DNA of 41,231 bases from Alphaproteobacteria bacterium (GCA_023301785.1 JALZUF010000137.1:1-41231); one strand, 5' to 3'. Shown: positions 1 through 9,394, counted from the stretch's first letter. The notes: generated by a model from the sequence alone, not told the origin. Translations and numbers: made by a program.

Positions 1-468
1 AATATTTATAATTTTGTTATTGAACTGAATGCTCAGCTAAAAGAAAACAAAAAAACTATTAAACCTATACCGCTAGAGGATATTGATTTTTCTGCGATTC
101 AAGATTTTGAAGATCAAATTGAAGTGGCGCCAGATAAATGGCATAATTTTTTAGACCTCCAAAGTGCGATTGAGATTTATACGCCACTTTTTGCTTTGTT
201 ATTGTCACGTGACGATTTTGAACGGGCGAGTAATTCATTACAGCTTGATGAAACAATCGCCATTTATGCGGCAACAATATTCAACCGTGGCGAGATTATG
301 GGACTGGTTAATAATAAGCATCCTATGGTGCCATTATCAACTGTGGAAGCAGGTTTTAGGCTGATGTTACATGGTATTGATGCTGAAAATCTTTACGGAT
401 TTATTAAGTATGTCCGTGATAACCGTGAGTATTTAACTGACTTTTCACAAAAACGTAGTGCGGGTTGA
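1..468 (+). CDS. Unknown protein, 3' part only
   Basis: The reading frame is open from the first base of the window to a TGA at 466-468, giving at least 155 residues, so the gene begins upstream. A GTG at 124 could be read as a start, but the frame continues upstream in the same polar, helix-like style, so a truncated gene is the better reading. The visible part is soluble and probably helical, with no membrane segment or signal peptide. Recognisable stretches such as FNRGEIMGLVNNKHP and the ending SQKRSAG match no family I know. No function is proposed. Confidence 0.6.
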   Translation, partial: NIYNFVIELNAQLKENKKTIKPIPLEDIDFSAIQDFEDQIEVAPDKWHNFLDLQSAIEIYTPLFALLLSRDDFERASNSLQLDETIAIYAATIFNRGEIMGLVNNKHPMVPLSTVEAGFRLMLHGIDAENLYGFIKYVRDNREYLTDFSQKRSAG

Positions 469-552
469 GCCATAGCTTCAATTTTGTTAAACTACTCTCA
501 CAACAGCGTTTATTGAGTATCATTTATTCCCTTAAAATTATGAAAGTAAAAA

Positions 553-744
553 GTGATGCTGCTTCTAAAATGTTTTTTTATGTCTTTAGGGATTGTTTTA
601 TCAATTGCGGGTAATTTGTTTGCCCTTTATAAAGTTTTAATTATTGCCATTGGATCTTATGGGTTGATTGCTGTCTTCAGTGCTAGTTTAGGTATATCTG
701 TTTTAATTTTAACAATTATTATTTACGCGGCACTTAAAGATTAA
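553..744 (+). CDS. Possible small membrane protein, 63 aa
   Basis: This short frame encodes two strongly hydrophobic segments (about residues 5-28 and 33-58) and ends AALKD. It could start at the GTG at 553 or the ATG at 556. No clear Shine-Dalgarno sequence lies upstream, only the A-rich stretch at 543-552. It sits in the gap between the unknown gene ending at 468 and the convergent YdjM-like gene, with two bases between the stops. The composition fits a two-helix inner-membrane protein, but a chance hydrophobic frame in AT-rich DNA cannot be excluded. I recognise no family. Confidence 0.35.
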   Translation: MMLLLKCFFMSLGIVLSIAGNLFALYKVLIIAIGSYGLIAVFSASLGISVLILTIIIYAALKD

Positions 745-746
745 TT

Positions 747-1730
747 TTAAAGCTGCGTATTTTCATTCCAAATACGATCCCAAATTTTGGATAGCTGCCC
801 CATACTTCTTGGGTTTTGGTGGCGTTGATTTTCGATAGCAATGATCTTGTCGTTTACTTTCTCTCCAACAATGAAGCCAAAGATATAATTTTCAGGCTCT
901 AAACCCATGCGCAAATCGGTTATAACAACCTTATTGTCTTTTAGGTCAGTTTTATAAAAGCCTTTCGTAAACCAGTCGAGGCGCTGAACTGAATGTGCAT
1001 TTTTAATTGGACTTAAAAGGGCTGGCTGAGTAGGGAAAGCTTCAAAATTTATTGTTTTATCCTTATCAAATATAGAAGCGTAGCCGACATTATATTGATT
1101 TTCTTCCATGACCACGACGCGCCACAAGAATGTATTAAAAGGTGTTGTTTGTACCAAAGTATTCTTTGCCTTGTAGGCATCTGGAATTTGTTTGTAGATG
1201 TAATTCTGCGCAGTTACGCCCCATAGTAAATACAGGGTGCTGACGACAAGCATGATATTGACGGCACGTGTCTTTTTCTTCATTAAAAACCAGATCAACG
1301 CAGCCATAAGCGGCAGTGTATAAAGGGGGTCAATGATAAAAATTGAGCCTACGCCAACGGGTGGTGTCGGCAGAGGCCATAATAATTGTGTGCCATAGAT
1401 TGTAAGAGCATCTAAAAGCATATGCGTAAGCAGTCCTAAGAAAATTATTCCCCATAAATGAGGATCTTTAAAGCTGGTTTTAAACCATTTTAACTTTGAA
1501 AATAAGAAAGTGATAAATGGGGTCGCCAAAAATGCGAATAAAATAGAATGGCTGAAACCGCGATGCGCCGTCATAGATGTAACGGGATCAGATCCTATAA
1601 ATGCCAATGTGTCTAAATCAGGAATAGTACCGCAAATCGCGCCGATTAAGACAGATTTACGACCATATTTTTTACCGCCGACAGCTGCCCCAACGGCGCC
1701 GCCCAAAACAATTTGTGTTAAGGAATCCAT
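747..1730 (-). CDS. YdjM-family membrane protein (putative metal-dependent hydrolase)
   Basis: This 327-residue protein has the signature of the YdjM family, inner-membrane proteins annotated as putative metal-dependent hydrolases (the E. coli member is LexA-regulated). The N-terminus MDSLTQIVLGGAVGAAVG is typical. PDLD at 37-40 and HRGFSHS at about 56-62 supply the conserved acidic and histidine residues, and a second motif HMLLDALTIYGTQLLWPLP follows near residue 115. Several membrane helices span roughly the first 190 residues, and the C-terminal 140 residues are soluble. Its start abuts the stop of the upstream SulP gene with no spacer, so the two are almost certainly co-transcribed. The biochemical activity of the family is not established. 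The family call is firm; the role in this organism is unknown. Confidence 0.85.
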   Translation of the reverse strand: MDSLTQIVLGGAVGAAVGGKKYGRKSVLIGAICGTIPDLDTLAFIGSDPVTSMTAHRGFSHSILFAFLATPFITFLFSKLKWFKTSFKDPHLWGIIFLGLLTHMLLDALTIYGTQLLWPLPTPPVGVGSIFIIDPLYTLPLMAALIWFLMKKKTRAVNIMLVVSTLYLLWGVTAQNYIYKQIPDAYKAKNTLVQTTPFNTFLWRVVVMEENQYNVGYASIFDKDKTINFEAFPTQPALLSPIKNAHSVQRLDWFTKGFYKTDLKDNKVVITDLRMGLEPENYIFGFIVGEKVNDKIIAIENQRHQNPRSMGQLSKIWDRIWNENTQL

Positions 1731-3353
1731 TTACTTTTGTTGCTCCACAAAGTCAGCATAATCAACAAGAACACCATATTGTGGATCTTCGATTAAATTA
1801 ACCTCGACCATATCTTTTGCGTTCTTTAACAATAGCTGACAATCGGGACTTAGATGCACCAAGTGCAGTGTTTTGCCGTACTCTGTATATTTTAAGGCCA
1901 AGGCATCGATGGCTTCTAAGGCAGAATGATCCCAAACACGGGCGTGGCTAAAATCAATAACGATGTCATTTTCTTCATCATTTTTTGGATCAACACCATT
2001 TTTAAATCTTTGGATAGATCCAAAAAATAGGGGGCCATGAAGTTTGTAAACTTTGTTACCATCTTCTTCATTACTCCATACAGTAATCCAGAATTTGTTC
2101 GCTGATTTCCACGCATACACTAGGGCGGAAACAATAACACCAACGATCACGGCGATGGCCAGATCATAAGCAACTGTTACGCTGGTGACGAGAAAAATGA
2201 CAAAAGCATCTTCCTTTGGAATTTTATGCAAGATACGTATTGATGCCCAAGCAAAGGTTGCAATCACAACCATAAACATAAGGCCCGTTAGCGCGGCCAA
2301 TGGAATCATTTCAATCCATTTGGAAGCAAATAAGATAAAGATCAGTAAAGCGATTGCGGCGGTGATCCCTGATAGGCGACCACGGCCACCAGATTTAATA
2401 TTGATCATAGATTGCCCGATCATCGCACAACCACCCATGGCGCTGAAAAAGCCACAAGTCGTGTTAGCCAAGCCTTGGCCGATACATTCTTGTGATGTAC
2501 GTCCGCGCGTTTCGGTCATTTCATCAATCAGTGTTAGCGTTAGCAGGCTCTCAATGAGGCCAATCGCCGCCAATGTTACAGCGACAGGTAGAATGATAAA
2601 CAATGTCTCCCATGTGAAAGGCACCATTGGAAGATGAAAAGCTGGTAATCCGCCAGAGATGCTGGCCATATCACCCACAGTCTTGGTGTCTAAATCCATA
2701 CCAATCACAAGCAAACTGACAACGACGATAGAAACCAAGGAAGAGGGTAGGAGCATTCCGATCTTTGGAATTTTAGGAAAGGCCCAAATAATAAACATCG
2801 TAAGTAGTGTAAGGCCTAACATAAGGTTCATTGACGGCCCTGTGAGCCAGCCACCATTAAAGAGAACATCAATCGCACTGTGGCCACCTTCATGGCCAGC
2901 TGTGTCGTGAATAACCTCTGGTGCTGGTTTTTTAAACTGCGCTAATTGTGCTAAGAAAATTACGATAGCGAGGCCATTAACGAAGCCAAGCATTACCGAA
3001 TGGGGCACGAGGCGAATAAATTTACCCATTTGGAAAACACCCGCCAGCATTTGGATAATACCTGTAAGGACGATGGTTGCGAATAAGTATTCAACACCGT
3101 ATATGGCAACGATACCGACCATCGCCACGGCCATGGCACCCGTTGCACCTGAGATCATACCGCTTCGTCCCCCAAAGACAGATGTGATGAGGCCAACTAT
3201 AAAAGCGGCATACAGACCAACAAGGGGGTCAACTTTGGCCACAAAAGCAAAAGCGATAGCTTCGGGAACCAATGCCAAAGCCACGGTTAGGCCAGAAAGC
3301 ATGTCAGATTTAGGATCAGTCGTAAGATGGAATTTGCGTACAAGGCGTAACAT
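1731..3353 (-). CDS. SulP family anion transporter with STAS domain
   Basis: The 540-residue protein is a SulP/SLC26-type inner-membrane transporter. The N-terminus has the usual DMLSGLTVALALVPEAIAFA helix and the GGRSGMISGATGAMAVAMVG segment, followed by about ten more hydrophobic stretches. A C-terminal STAS domain (about residues 430-535) includes DIVIDFSHARVWDHSALEAI. SulP proteins move sulfate, bicarbonate or other anions, and the substrate cannot be read from sequence. Sulfate would suit the three sulfotransferases in the polysaccharide locus, but bicarbonate carriers of the BicA type look similar. The ATG at 3353 is preceded by an AAGAAG stretch. The YdjM-like gene follows without a gap. 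Confidence 0.93.
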   Translation of the reverse strand: MLRLVRKFHLTTDPKSDMLSGLTVALALVPEAIAFAFVAKVDPLVGLYAAFIVGLITSVFGGRSGMISGATGAMAVAMVGIVAIYGVEYLFATIVLTGIIQMLAGVFQMGKFIRLVPHSVMLGFVNGLAIVIFLAQLAQFKKPAPEVIHDTAGHEGGHSAIDVLFNGGWLTGPSMNLMLGLTLLTMFIIWAFPKIPKIGMLLPSSLVSIVVVSLLVIGMDLDTKTVGDMASISGGLPAFHLPMVPFTWETLFIILPVAVTLAAIGLIESLLTLTLIDEMTETRGRTSQECIGQGLANTTCGFFSAMGGCAMIGQSMINIKSGGRGRLSGITAAIALLIFILFASKWIEMIPLAALTGLMFMVVIATFAWASIRILHKIPKEDAFVIFLVTSVTVAYDLAIAVIVGVIVSALVYAWKSANKFWITVWSNEEDGNKVYKLHGPLFFGSIQRFKNGVDPKNDEENDIVIDFSHARVWDHSALEAIDALALKYTEYGKTLHLVHLSPDCQLLLKNAKDMVEVNLIEDPQYGVLVDYADFVEQQK

Positions 3354-3496
3354 AATGAAAAACTTCTTTAATTAGGGGGATATCGTAAGGATTTCCGATT
3401 TGTCAAAATCAGAACCTAGATATTACAGCATAAGAAGTCTAGTTGAAAGTATGTATAGTTGCCCTTATAGGCGTTTCTGAGCGTGTTACTGCGTTT

Positions 3497-6337
3497 CTAT
3501 AGGGTTAAATCAAGGTTTGTATTGATTATATTGGCATCATGTAAGTCATCAACACTAAATCCTGTGAAATCAGAACCTCGGATAATTGCTGCTTGCTCCC
3601 AATCATCGCCTTCACCGTCTGAATTAATGAATAGATCAGTACGATCAGCATTTTTAAAGTTTAGAAGAACGAAATCGTTAATATCATCTGTTGCATCATC
3701 AAAACCAGTTAGAATATTTGTAATAACGAGAGCGTCCCTAAAAGATGTAAGATCAAAATCTCTTATTTGATCGACGTTGCCGTCTAAATCAGTAAAACCA
3801 AAATTGTTGAACAAGCCACCGCCGTATAATACGTCTGCACCTGCGCCACCAACAAAAGTACCGCCTTGAGCGCCGCTGCGGATTGTGTCGTTACCTGCGT
3901 CGCCATAAACAGTTATTGCGGATTCACCGCCGATGATTAGATCGTCGCCGTCACCACCGAGGATAGTACCACCGCCTATGCCACCATAAACTTTATCATT
4001 ACCTGTGCCAGCATCAACAAAGCCTGAATCAGTTAGCGTAATTTTATCGTGACCTGCACCTGCGAACACTGTGTCATATCCTGTACCGCTATGGATTAAA
4101 TCATTATAAGCGCTGCCGTGAATTTCATCATTTCCTTCTTCACCATAAAGTGTAGAACGTCCGCCCATGGCGAACAGTCTATCGTCACCTGCGCCGCCAA
4201 ATAGCTGGTTTCTTCCGATATCTATGACTAAGTTGTCACCCGATCCACTTATGTAACCACCGCCTGCGATTAGGGTGTCATTACCATCGCCGCCATATAG
4301 GCGATTTTGTCCATATTCATCTTCAAGATAGTCATTTCCGTTTCCACCCATCAGGCTATCATTATCTAAGCCGCCATCAAGTATGTCGTCGCCATCGCCG
4401 CCCTGAAGGCCATCTCTGCCATCACCACCAAATAATTCGTCATTGCCGAGCATACCGTATAGGCGGTCATTACCATCGCCGCCGTCTAGATAATCGTTAT
4501 CGTCACCGCCCTGAATGTTATCACGACCATTACCACCGTATATATTGTCAGCGCCTCTTAATCCTTCTAGTCGATCGTCGCCGTCACCGCCGTAAATAGT
4601 ATCGTCACCATGATAGCCGAGAATACGATCACTTCCAGCTTCGCCATGAAGTAAATCATTTCCACGTCCGCCATGTATTAAGTCATTACCACCGCCAGCA
4701 AAAACGACATCATCGCCATCATCACTGAAAATGCGGTCGTTACTGATGATGGACATTGTAATAATATCTGCGCCGTCATCTGTATATAATTGTGTTGTTA
4801 ATGCGCTGTGATTACCACTTACAGTGATAATATCTGCTTTATCAGAACCATTAAGCCTAATAAGATCGGGAGCATTATTATTTTCCACGTCTAAGACAAT
4901 TTGGTTGTTGTAACGGGCAAGAGTGAATTGATCTCCGTTTGCGTCTGTGTAGCCTAAATCATCGGCTGTAAAAGAAACTTCTTCGTTTGTTTCTGAGCGG
5001 TAGATATAATCGCCACCGTTCCAGAATGTTTGTAATGTCATACGTTCAACGCTACCAAAGCTTTCTTCTAGGTCAGACATAGAATAAGAATCACCACCAA
5101 AAATATAATTTTCTACATCACTGATTGTGTCGGTAAAATTATTAACCAAATTTGTGATGGCAACTACGGTATTGCTGATGAAACTAAAAGCAAAATCAGA
5201 AACGTTAGAGAAATATGTTACGGCGTCATTACCTGTACCACCATCGATTTCATCGTTGCCGATTGAGCCATAAAATAAATCATCGCCTGCGTTACCAAGC
5301 AGTATATTATTAAGGTCATTACCGTAAATGTTATCGTTCCCTGAACCACCGATTGCGTTTTCAATCTCTGCACCATAGGCAATAACAATATTATTTGTCA
5401 TGTGACCTGTTGAACTGAAATCGCCTTCTGTAAGGTAAAGTGTTTGATCCTGTGAATATCCAGAGGCATCTATTGTATCGTTACCGCCACCATCCCATAT
5501 TGCGAAAGGTGCTTCACCTTTTGTGAAGTCATATTGATCGTGCCCTGCATTAGAATTAAAGCCATAAGTTGTGTCCGTGCTACGTGTTGTATAATCCGCG
5601 CCATATAAGTTTTGAATTGCTAAAATATCAATAAGCATTGGCGTTGCAGAATACTGCCATACGCCAGTAGAGTCAGTATGGTCACTGCCAACGTTACTGT
5701 CGCTGAAGTAAGACATTATTGTTGTTTGATGTGTATCGTTTGCCCATTGTGCGTCGTTGCCATAGCTAGCGCTGCCATTGTAATTTCCAGTGTGACCTAA
5801 CCCAAGAGAGTGACCAATTTCGTGCATGGCTGTCATGAGAGCATAATCACCAATATCATCAAAATTGCGCCAGCCATAAGTTGATGTATCAATAGAGATA
5901 TTATTGCTTACAACAAAACCACCGCTGGTTGAAGATTGAGAGTATGCGCGACCTTGTGAGTTTGTTGCAACAGCAATATTGCCTCCGCTGTTTACTTCAG
6001 TGAATGTGATATCAGCAATATCGCTCCACATATCGAATGCATTTCTAATGCCGTTCGCTTGGGCGGCTGTGTAATCGTTGGTAATTGAAAAAGTAATATT
6101 ATCTTGGCTGAATGAAAAACCTGAACCGCCGCGATCATTCCAATAACCATCGGTAAGGTAGTTTGCAAAGTCATTTGGATTGGCATTGTTGGCAGGTGCA
6201 TAAATTGAATTTTCTGCTGAAGAACTCTGCGCGTTATTTTGTTCGATTGAGTCAAGGCTGTTTGCACCACTTTGACATCCTGCGCAACCACAACCAACTG
6301 TATTTGTAGAATCTAAACTATAATTTTCTGTACTCAA
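3497..6337 (-). CDS. Secreted serralysin-like M10 metalloprotease with RTX repeats
   Basis: A 946-residue secreted protease. The catalytic zinc motif HEIGHSLGLGH lies at 172-182 (H172, E173, H176, H182), and the Met-turn IMSYF at about 207-211. Both are hallmarks of the M10/serralysin metzincins. Glycine-aspartate RTX nonapeptides occur at about 340-370 and densely at about 530-840; these bind calcium and fold outside the cell. The last 100 residues (DGNVDQIRDFDLTSFRD onward) resemble the VCA0849-type type I secretion target. There is no Sec signal. The N-terminus instead carries a small cysteine cluster, CGCAGC, at 16-21. The start is a TTG (6335-6337) with AAGGGG about nine bases upstream. 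The protein is about twice the length of classical serralysins because of its long repeat region. Its ABC transporter, membrane fusion protein and TolC partner are not in the window. Confidence 0.93.
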   Translation of the reverse strand: MSTENYSLDSTNTVGCGCAGCQSGANSLDSIEQNNAQSSSAENSIYAPANNANPNDFANYLTDGYWNDRGGSGFSFSQDNITFSITNDYTAAQANGIRNAFDMWSDIADITFTEVNSGGNIAVATNSQGRAYSQSSTSGGFVVSNNISIDTSTYGWRNFDDIGDYALMTAMHEIGHSLGLGHTGNYNGSASYGNDAQWANDTHQTTIMSYFSDSNVGSDHTDSTGVWQYSATPMLIDILAIQNLYGADYTTRSTDTTYGFNSNAGHDQYDFTKGEAPFAIWDGGGNDTIDASGYSQDQTLYLTEGDFSSTGHMTNNIVIAYGAEIENAIGGSGNDNIYGNDLNNILLGNAGDDLFYGSIGNDEIDGGTGNDAVTYFSNVSDFAFSFISNTVVAITNLVNNFTDTISDVENYIFGGDSYSMSDLEESFGSVERMTLQTFWNGGDYIYRSETNEEVSFTADDLGYTDANGDQFTLARYNNQIVLDVENNNAPDLIRLNGSDKADIITVSGNHSALTTQLYTDDGADIITMSIISNDRIFSDDGDDVVFAGGGNDLIHGGRGNDLLHGEAGSDRILGYHGDDTIYGGDGDDRLEGLRGADNIYGGNGRDNIQGGDDNDYLDGGDGNDRLYGMLGNDELFGGDGRDGLQGGDGDDILDGGLDNDSLMGGNGNDYLEDEYGQNRLYGGDGNDTLIAGGGYISGSGDNLVIDIGRNQLFGGAGDDRLFAMGGRSTLYGEEGNDEIHGSAYNDLIHSGTGYDTVFAGAGHDKITLTDSGFVDAGTGNDKVYGGIGGGTILGGDGDDLIIGGESAITVYGDAGNDTIRSGAQGGTFVGGAGADVLYGGGLFNNFGFTDLDGNVDQIRDFDLTSFRDALVITNILTGFDDATDDINDFVLLNFKNADRTDLFINSDGEGDDWEQAAIIRGSDFTGFSVDDLHDANIINTNLDLTL
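3810..4740 (-). repeat. RTX nonapeptide repeat block of the protease
   Basis: About 300 codons made of GGxGxDxLx-type calcium-binding nonapeptides, visible on the plus strand as recurring imperfect 'ccgccatcgcc' and 'tcatt/atcgtc' units. The repeats are degenerate at DNA level and belong to the coding sequence. Confidence 0.85.
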
Positions 6338-6434
6338 AACCCTAAACCCCTTAACCCTAAAAAGAACCTGATCTTTAATAATACGGGATTAGAGTTAAGC
6401 TCTTGTTAATACATACAATTGTATCTATTTTTTT

Positions 6435-8624
6435 TTAAGATTTATCTTGCGATAACAAGCAGCAAATTGATTTGTTTTGACTGGTTTGGAAAGGTTTGAG
6501 CGCTTTTAAAAGTTTTTCATCATTAGTGGATTTATATTTTACGGCGAAAAGACTTAAATCAGATAATTGTTCAATAAGACGCGCATCTGAGGCCTCTAGG
6601 CATGATGGCGTGTCAATAATGATGTAATCATACGATTTTCTTAACGTCTCTATTAGCGTATCTAATTCCTTCATGCTGAGCAAATTAAAGGCATTGTTTG
6701 GAATAGACTGGCCAAAGATGATATCAACATTGGTGTCTGGATCTGTGTAAATAATATCTTCTAAAGTTTTTTGGCTTGTTAAGTAATCGACAAGGTTATT
6801 GCCATTGGCTTCATTCATATAAGTATGAATTTCTGGGCGTCTTAAATTAGCATCAATTAAGATTGTTCTTTTGCCGGCCTTTACAGAGAGTGCTGCCAGA
6901 ATAATTGCCAACGTTGTTTTACCTTCATTTTTAACCGAGGATAAAACAGATAATACTTTTATTGGATTACCATTTCTTAGCTTTATATTTTCAATCGTTA
7001 TTCTAAGATTACGCACCGCTTCTAAGATTTTAGAATTGGGTGATGATAGAATATGCGTAATAAATTTTCGTCCCAAAGGTTTGCGTTGATAAGGAATAGA
7101 GCCAAGGCAGGTGTAACCTGTAGCGTTTTCTATATCTTTGGTAGTCTTAAATTTGTTGTAAATTTTTTCTAATATAAATAAAATTGCGATGCCTAAAATT
7201 CCTGATACAAAAGCGCCAATCATAATAATAAGAATTTTGTTTGGTGAGGATGGTGTAGAAGGGACGCTAGCGTAAGAAATAACTCGCGCACCAGCATTCT
7301 GCAGCGGTTCTTTTTTTATAGAACGTTTATATTGATCTAAAAAATTCTTTAATATATTACGTGATGTATCTGCTTCACGTTCATATTCCCTTAGTTTTAT
7401 AAGAGCCTCGTTATCGATTTCAATTTGATCACTAGCGCTTAAAAGCCTATTTTTAATTTCGCTTCGCTGTTCCTCAATAACTTGCAATTCGTTCTTAAGA
7501 TTACTTTTTGATTTTTGAACTTCTGTACTAATTCTTTTTTCTAAGGCGGCCAACTCATTTTGATTTTTAATCATTGAGGGATGTTTGGGACCGTATTTTG
7601 TTGAAAGTTGAGCGATGGTAGCTTCTATCGCGATACGTTCTTGATTAAGGTTTTTAAGGATAATTGCGTTTACAGAATTAGAAATTAGCTTGGAATCAAC
7701 AATACTATTATTAGTTCTACGCATTTGTGTCATCTGCGCTTTTTTGTCCAAATACATGGCTTCAATATCAATGAGTTGATTGTTTAGGGCTGTAAGCTGT
7801 TCCTTGGAAAGAAGCTGTTCTTGTCTGCCAGAAATAAGACCATTTTCTATACGATGTGCTTCAACGCGGGTTTCGTTTTCTAAAACCTGTTGTTTTAAAT
7901 CTGTAATACGATCATCTAACCACGCGGTCAGCTTCGCCTGTTCCAACTGTTTGGCTTTTATACGACTTTTTATATATTCGTTCACAGTCGTGTTGGCGAT
8001 AAGAGCGGCTTTTTCAGGATCTTTTGAAGTAAAGCCCACCTTAACAGCGAAAGTTCCAGGGATAGAAGACGCTTTTAACGTGTCTAAGAAATGTGTAATC
8101 GTTTCTGAATTTTGAAGTTTACCTTCTTGCTCTCGTGTAAGTCTTGGGATGATGTCTTCAGACTCAATTTTTGAGATTTCAGCTTCTTCTAATGTTAGTG
8201 TTTTAAAGGGTGCCGTCGCATCAATTTTTTGTGGCGGCTGCGTATCTAAAATATCTTGCCCTTTGTTCAAGTTCGGGTTGAATTCAGGATCGTTCATAAG
8301 ATCTAATTTTTGAACAATTTTCGCTGCAAGATTTCGTGATTTTAGGATTTCTATTTCTGTTAGAATAAAACCAACGTCTAATGCATTTATAATAGCTTTA
8401 TCTTCAAAACGTTCAAAAATATTGTTATCATTTTCGATTAAGATACTCGAATTAGCGGTGTATTTTGTTTTTGTAAGTTGCGTTAAACCAAAAGTGATTA
8501 GCATCCCCATGAGGATAATAATTGCAAGTGTGCCTTTTCGATTCCAGATCACATTAATGATACCGCGGATATCAATATCATCGGGAAGCGTGTTGGGCTG
8601 TTGATTGTTTGATGTACTGTCCAT
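6435..8624 (-). CDS. Polysaccharide co-polymerase / BY-kinase-like protein (Wzc/GumC/ExoP type)
   Basis: A 729-residue inner-membrane protein that in this family controls chain length and export of surface polysaccharide. A Wzz-like region starts at DIRGIINVIWNRKG (about 18-31), with a first membrane helix at 31-50. A long coiled-coil periplasmic region follows (about 200-450), then a second helix near 475-500 preceded by the proline-rich PSTPSSPNK. The cytoplasmic kinase-like domain has Walker A SSVKNEGKTT (562-571), A' ILIDANLRRP (588-597, with N where D is usual) and Walker B YIIIDTP (667-673). The C-terminus lacks the tyrosine cluster that bacterial tyrosine kinases autophosphorylate; Y697 is the only tyrosine in the last 50 residues. 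It follows the export lipoprotein gene by nine bases, so the two form an operon. Confidence 0.9.
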   Translation of the reverse strand: MDSTSNNQQPNTLPDDIDIRGIINVIWNRKGTLAIIILMGMLITFGLTQLTKTKYTANSSILIENDNNIFERFEDKAIINALDVGFILTEIEILKSRNLAAKIVQKLDLMNDPEFNPNLNKGQDILDTQPPQKIDATAPFKTLTLEEAEISKIESEDIIPRLTREQEGKLQNSETITHFLDTLKASSIPGTFAVKVGFTSKDPEKAALIANTTVNEYIKSRIKAKQLEQAKLTAWLDDRITDLKQQVLENETRVEAHRIENGLISGRQEQLLSKEQLTALNNQLIDIEAMYLDKKAQMTQMRRTNNSIVDSKLISNSVNAIILKNLNQERIAIEATIAQLSTKYGPKHPSMIKNQNELAALEKRISTEVQKSKSNLKNELQVIEEQRSEIKNRLLSASDQIEIDNEALIKLREYEREADTSRNILKNFLDQYKRSIKKEPLQNAGARVISYASVPSTPSSPNKILIIMIGAFVSGILGIAILFILEKIYNKFKTTKDIENATGYTCLGSIPYQRKPLGRKFITHILSSPNSKILEAVRNLRITIENIKLRNGNPIKVLSVLSSVKNEGKTTLAIILAALSVKAGKRTILIDANLRRPEIHTYMNEANGNNLVDYLTSQKTLEDIIYTDPDTNVDIIFGQSIPNNAFNLLSMKELDTLIETLRKSYDYIIIDTPSCLEASDARLIEQLSDLSLFAVKYKSTNDEKLLKALKPFQTSQNKSICCLLSQDKS

Positions 8625-8633
8625 AAAGATTTT

Positions 8634-9332
8634 TTAAAAAAACCTTTCTTTGATTACGATAATATCACCAGGCTTAATTTTCTGAGCGATATCAATTTTA
8701 TAATATTTAGGTTTATCGCTAGATTGATCAATAACGATCTTTGCTGTTTTCTTATTAGCACGATAAGTAAAGCCACCTGCTAAGGCGACGGCCTTTAAGA
8801 TATTCATGTCCGAAATATAATCGTACTTACCTGGCTCCTTAACCTCGCCTAAAATATAGATAGGACGACTTTGATCAAGAGCGACAGAAATGCTTGGATT
8901 GATTAAATAACCATCTGTAAATTTCTGATATAGCAATCCTTCTACTTGGGATAATGTGCACCCAATAAGTTGCGTTTCTCCAATCAGTGGGACAGCAATT
9001 TTCCCTGTGTCTTGTACAGTATATTTTCCTGATAAGTCGGGTTCACCAAATATCTTAATGCTGACGATGTCATCGACACCTAATTGGTAGGCATCTTGGT
9101 TGGGTATCGTGACGCATTCGCCTGATTGATAATAGTTATTGATGACAGTAGGCTGATCAATTGCAAAAGCAGAATCTGAAGTAGCATCAACTTTATTGAT
9201 AATAATTTGAGATTCAGTTTGAGAATGCGCAGGTGACGTTGGAATGAGAGGAGTACATGCAAGCGTACTCACCGCGAATAACACGCAGACGAGGGCGTAA
9301 GAAATGCTTTTTAGAAAATGCAGTTTCAACAT
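8634..9332 (-). CDS. Polysaccharide export lipoprotein (Wza/GumB-like)
   Basis: A 232-residue outer-membrane export protein. The N-terminus is a lipoprotein signal with the lipobox VSTLAC, placing the acylated cysteine at residue 26. A Poly_export domain begins at YQLGVDDIVSIKIFGEPDLSG (about 82-102), followed by one SLBB-type domain (PIYILGEVKEPGKYDY onward), and the protein ends with GDIIVIKERFF. It is shorter than E. coli Wza (about 380 residues) and lacks the C-terminal region that forms the outer-membrane helix barrel, like the short GumB/ExoF-type proteins. It probably works with the co-polymerase encoded nine bases downstream to form the export channel. The separate beta-barrel protein at 11545-12837 could supply or assist the outer-membrane passage; that is inference. 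Confidence 0.9.
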   Translation of the reverse strand: MLKLHFLKSISYALVCVLFAVSTLACTPLIPTSPAHSQTESQIIINKVDATSDSAFAIDQPTVINNYYQSGECVTIPNQDAYQLGVDDIVSIKIFGEPDLSGKYTVQDTGKIAVPLIGETQLIGCTLSQVEGLLYQKFTDGYLINPSISVALDQSRPIYILGEVKEPGKYDYISDMNILKAVALAGGFTYRANKKTAKIVIDQSSDKPKYYKIDIAQKIKPGDIIVIKERFF

Positions 9333-9362
9333 GTTTAATAATACTTTTTGTTATAATGCGCC

Positions 9363-9376
9363 TTTCAGGACTGAAA
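9363..9376. promoter_or_regulatory. Palindrome in the leader of the export operon
   Basis: The sequence tttcag-ga-ctgaaa is a perfect 6+6 inverted repeat with a two-base centre. It lies just downstream of the candidate promoter, where a repressor operator could sit. No regulator family is recognised, and a short palindrome can arise by chance. Confidence 0.25.
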
Positions 9377-9394
9377 AATGCAAATAGTATAGAT

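Noticed and set aside
3810..4740. CRISPR-like or tandem-repeat array
   Set aside because: The repeats are degenerate, in frame and encode RTX nonapeptides; there are no identical repeats or unique spacers.
6338..6360. Telomere-like ccctaa repeats upstream of the protease
   Set aside because: Only three imperfect units next to the TTG start; they more likely reflect chance and a G-rich ribosome binding region on the minus strand.
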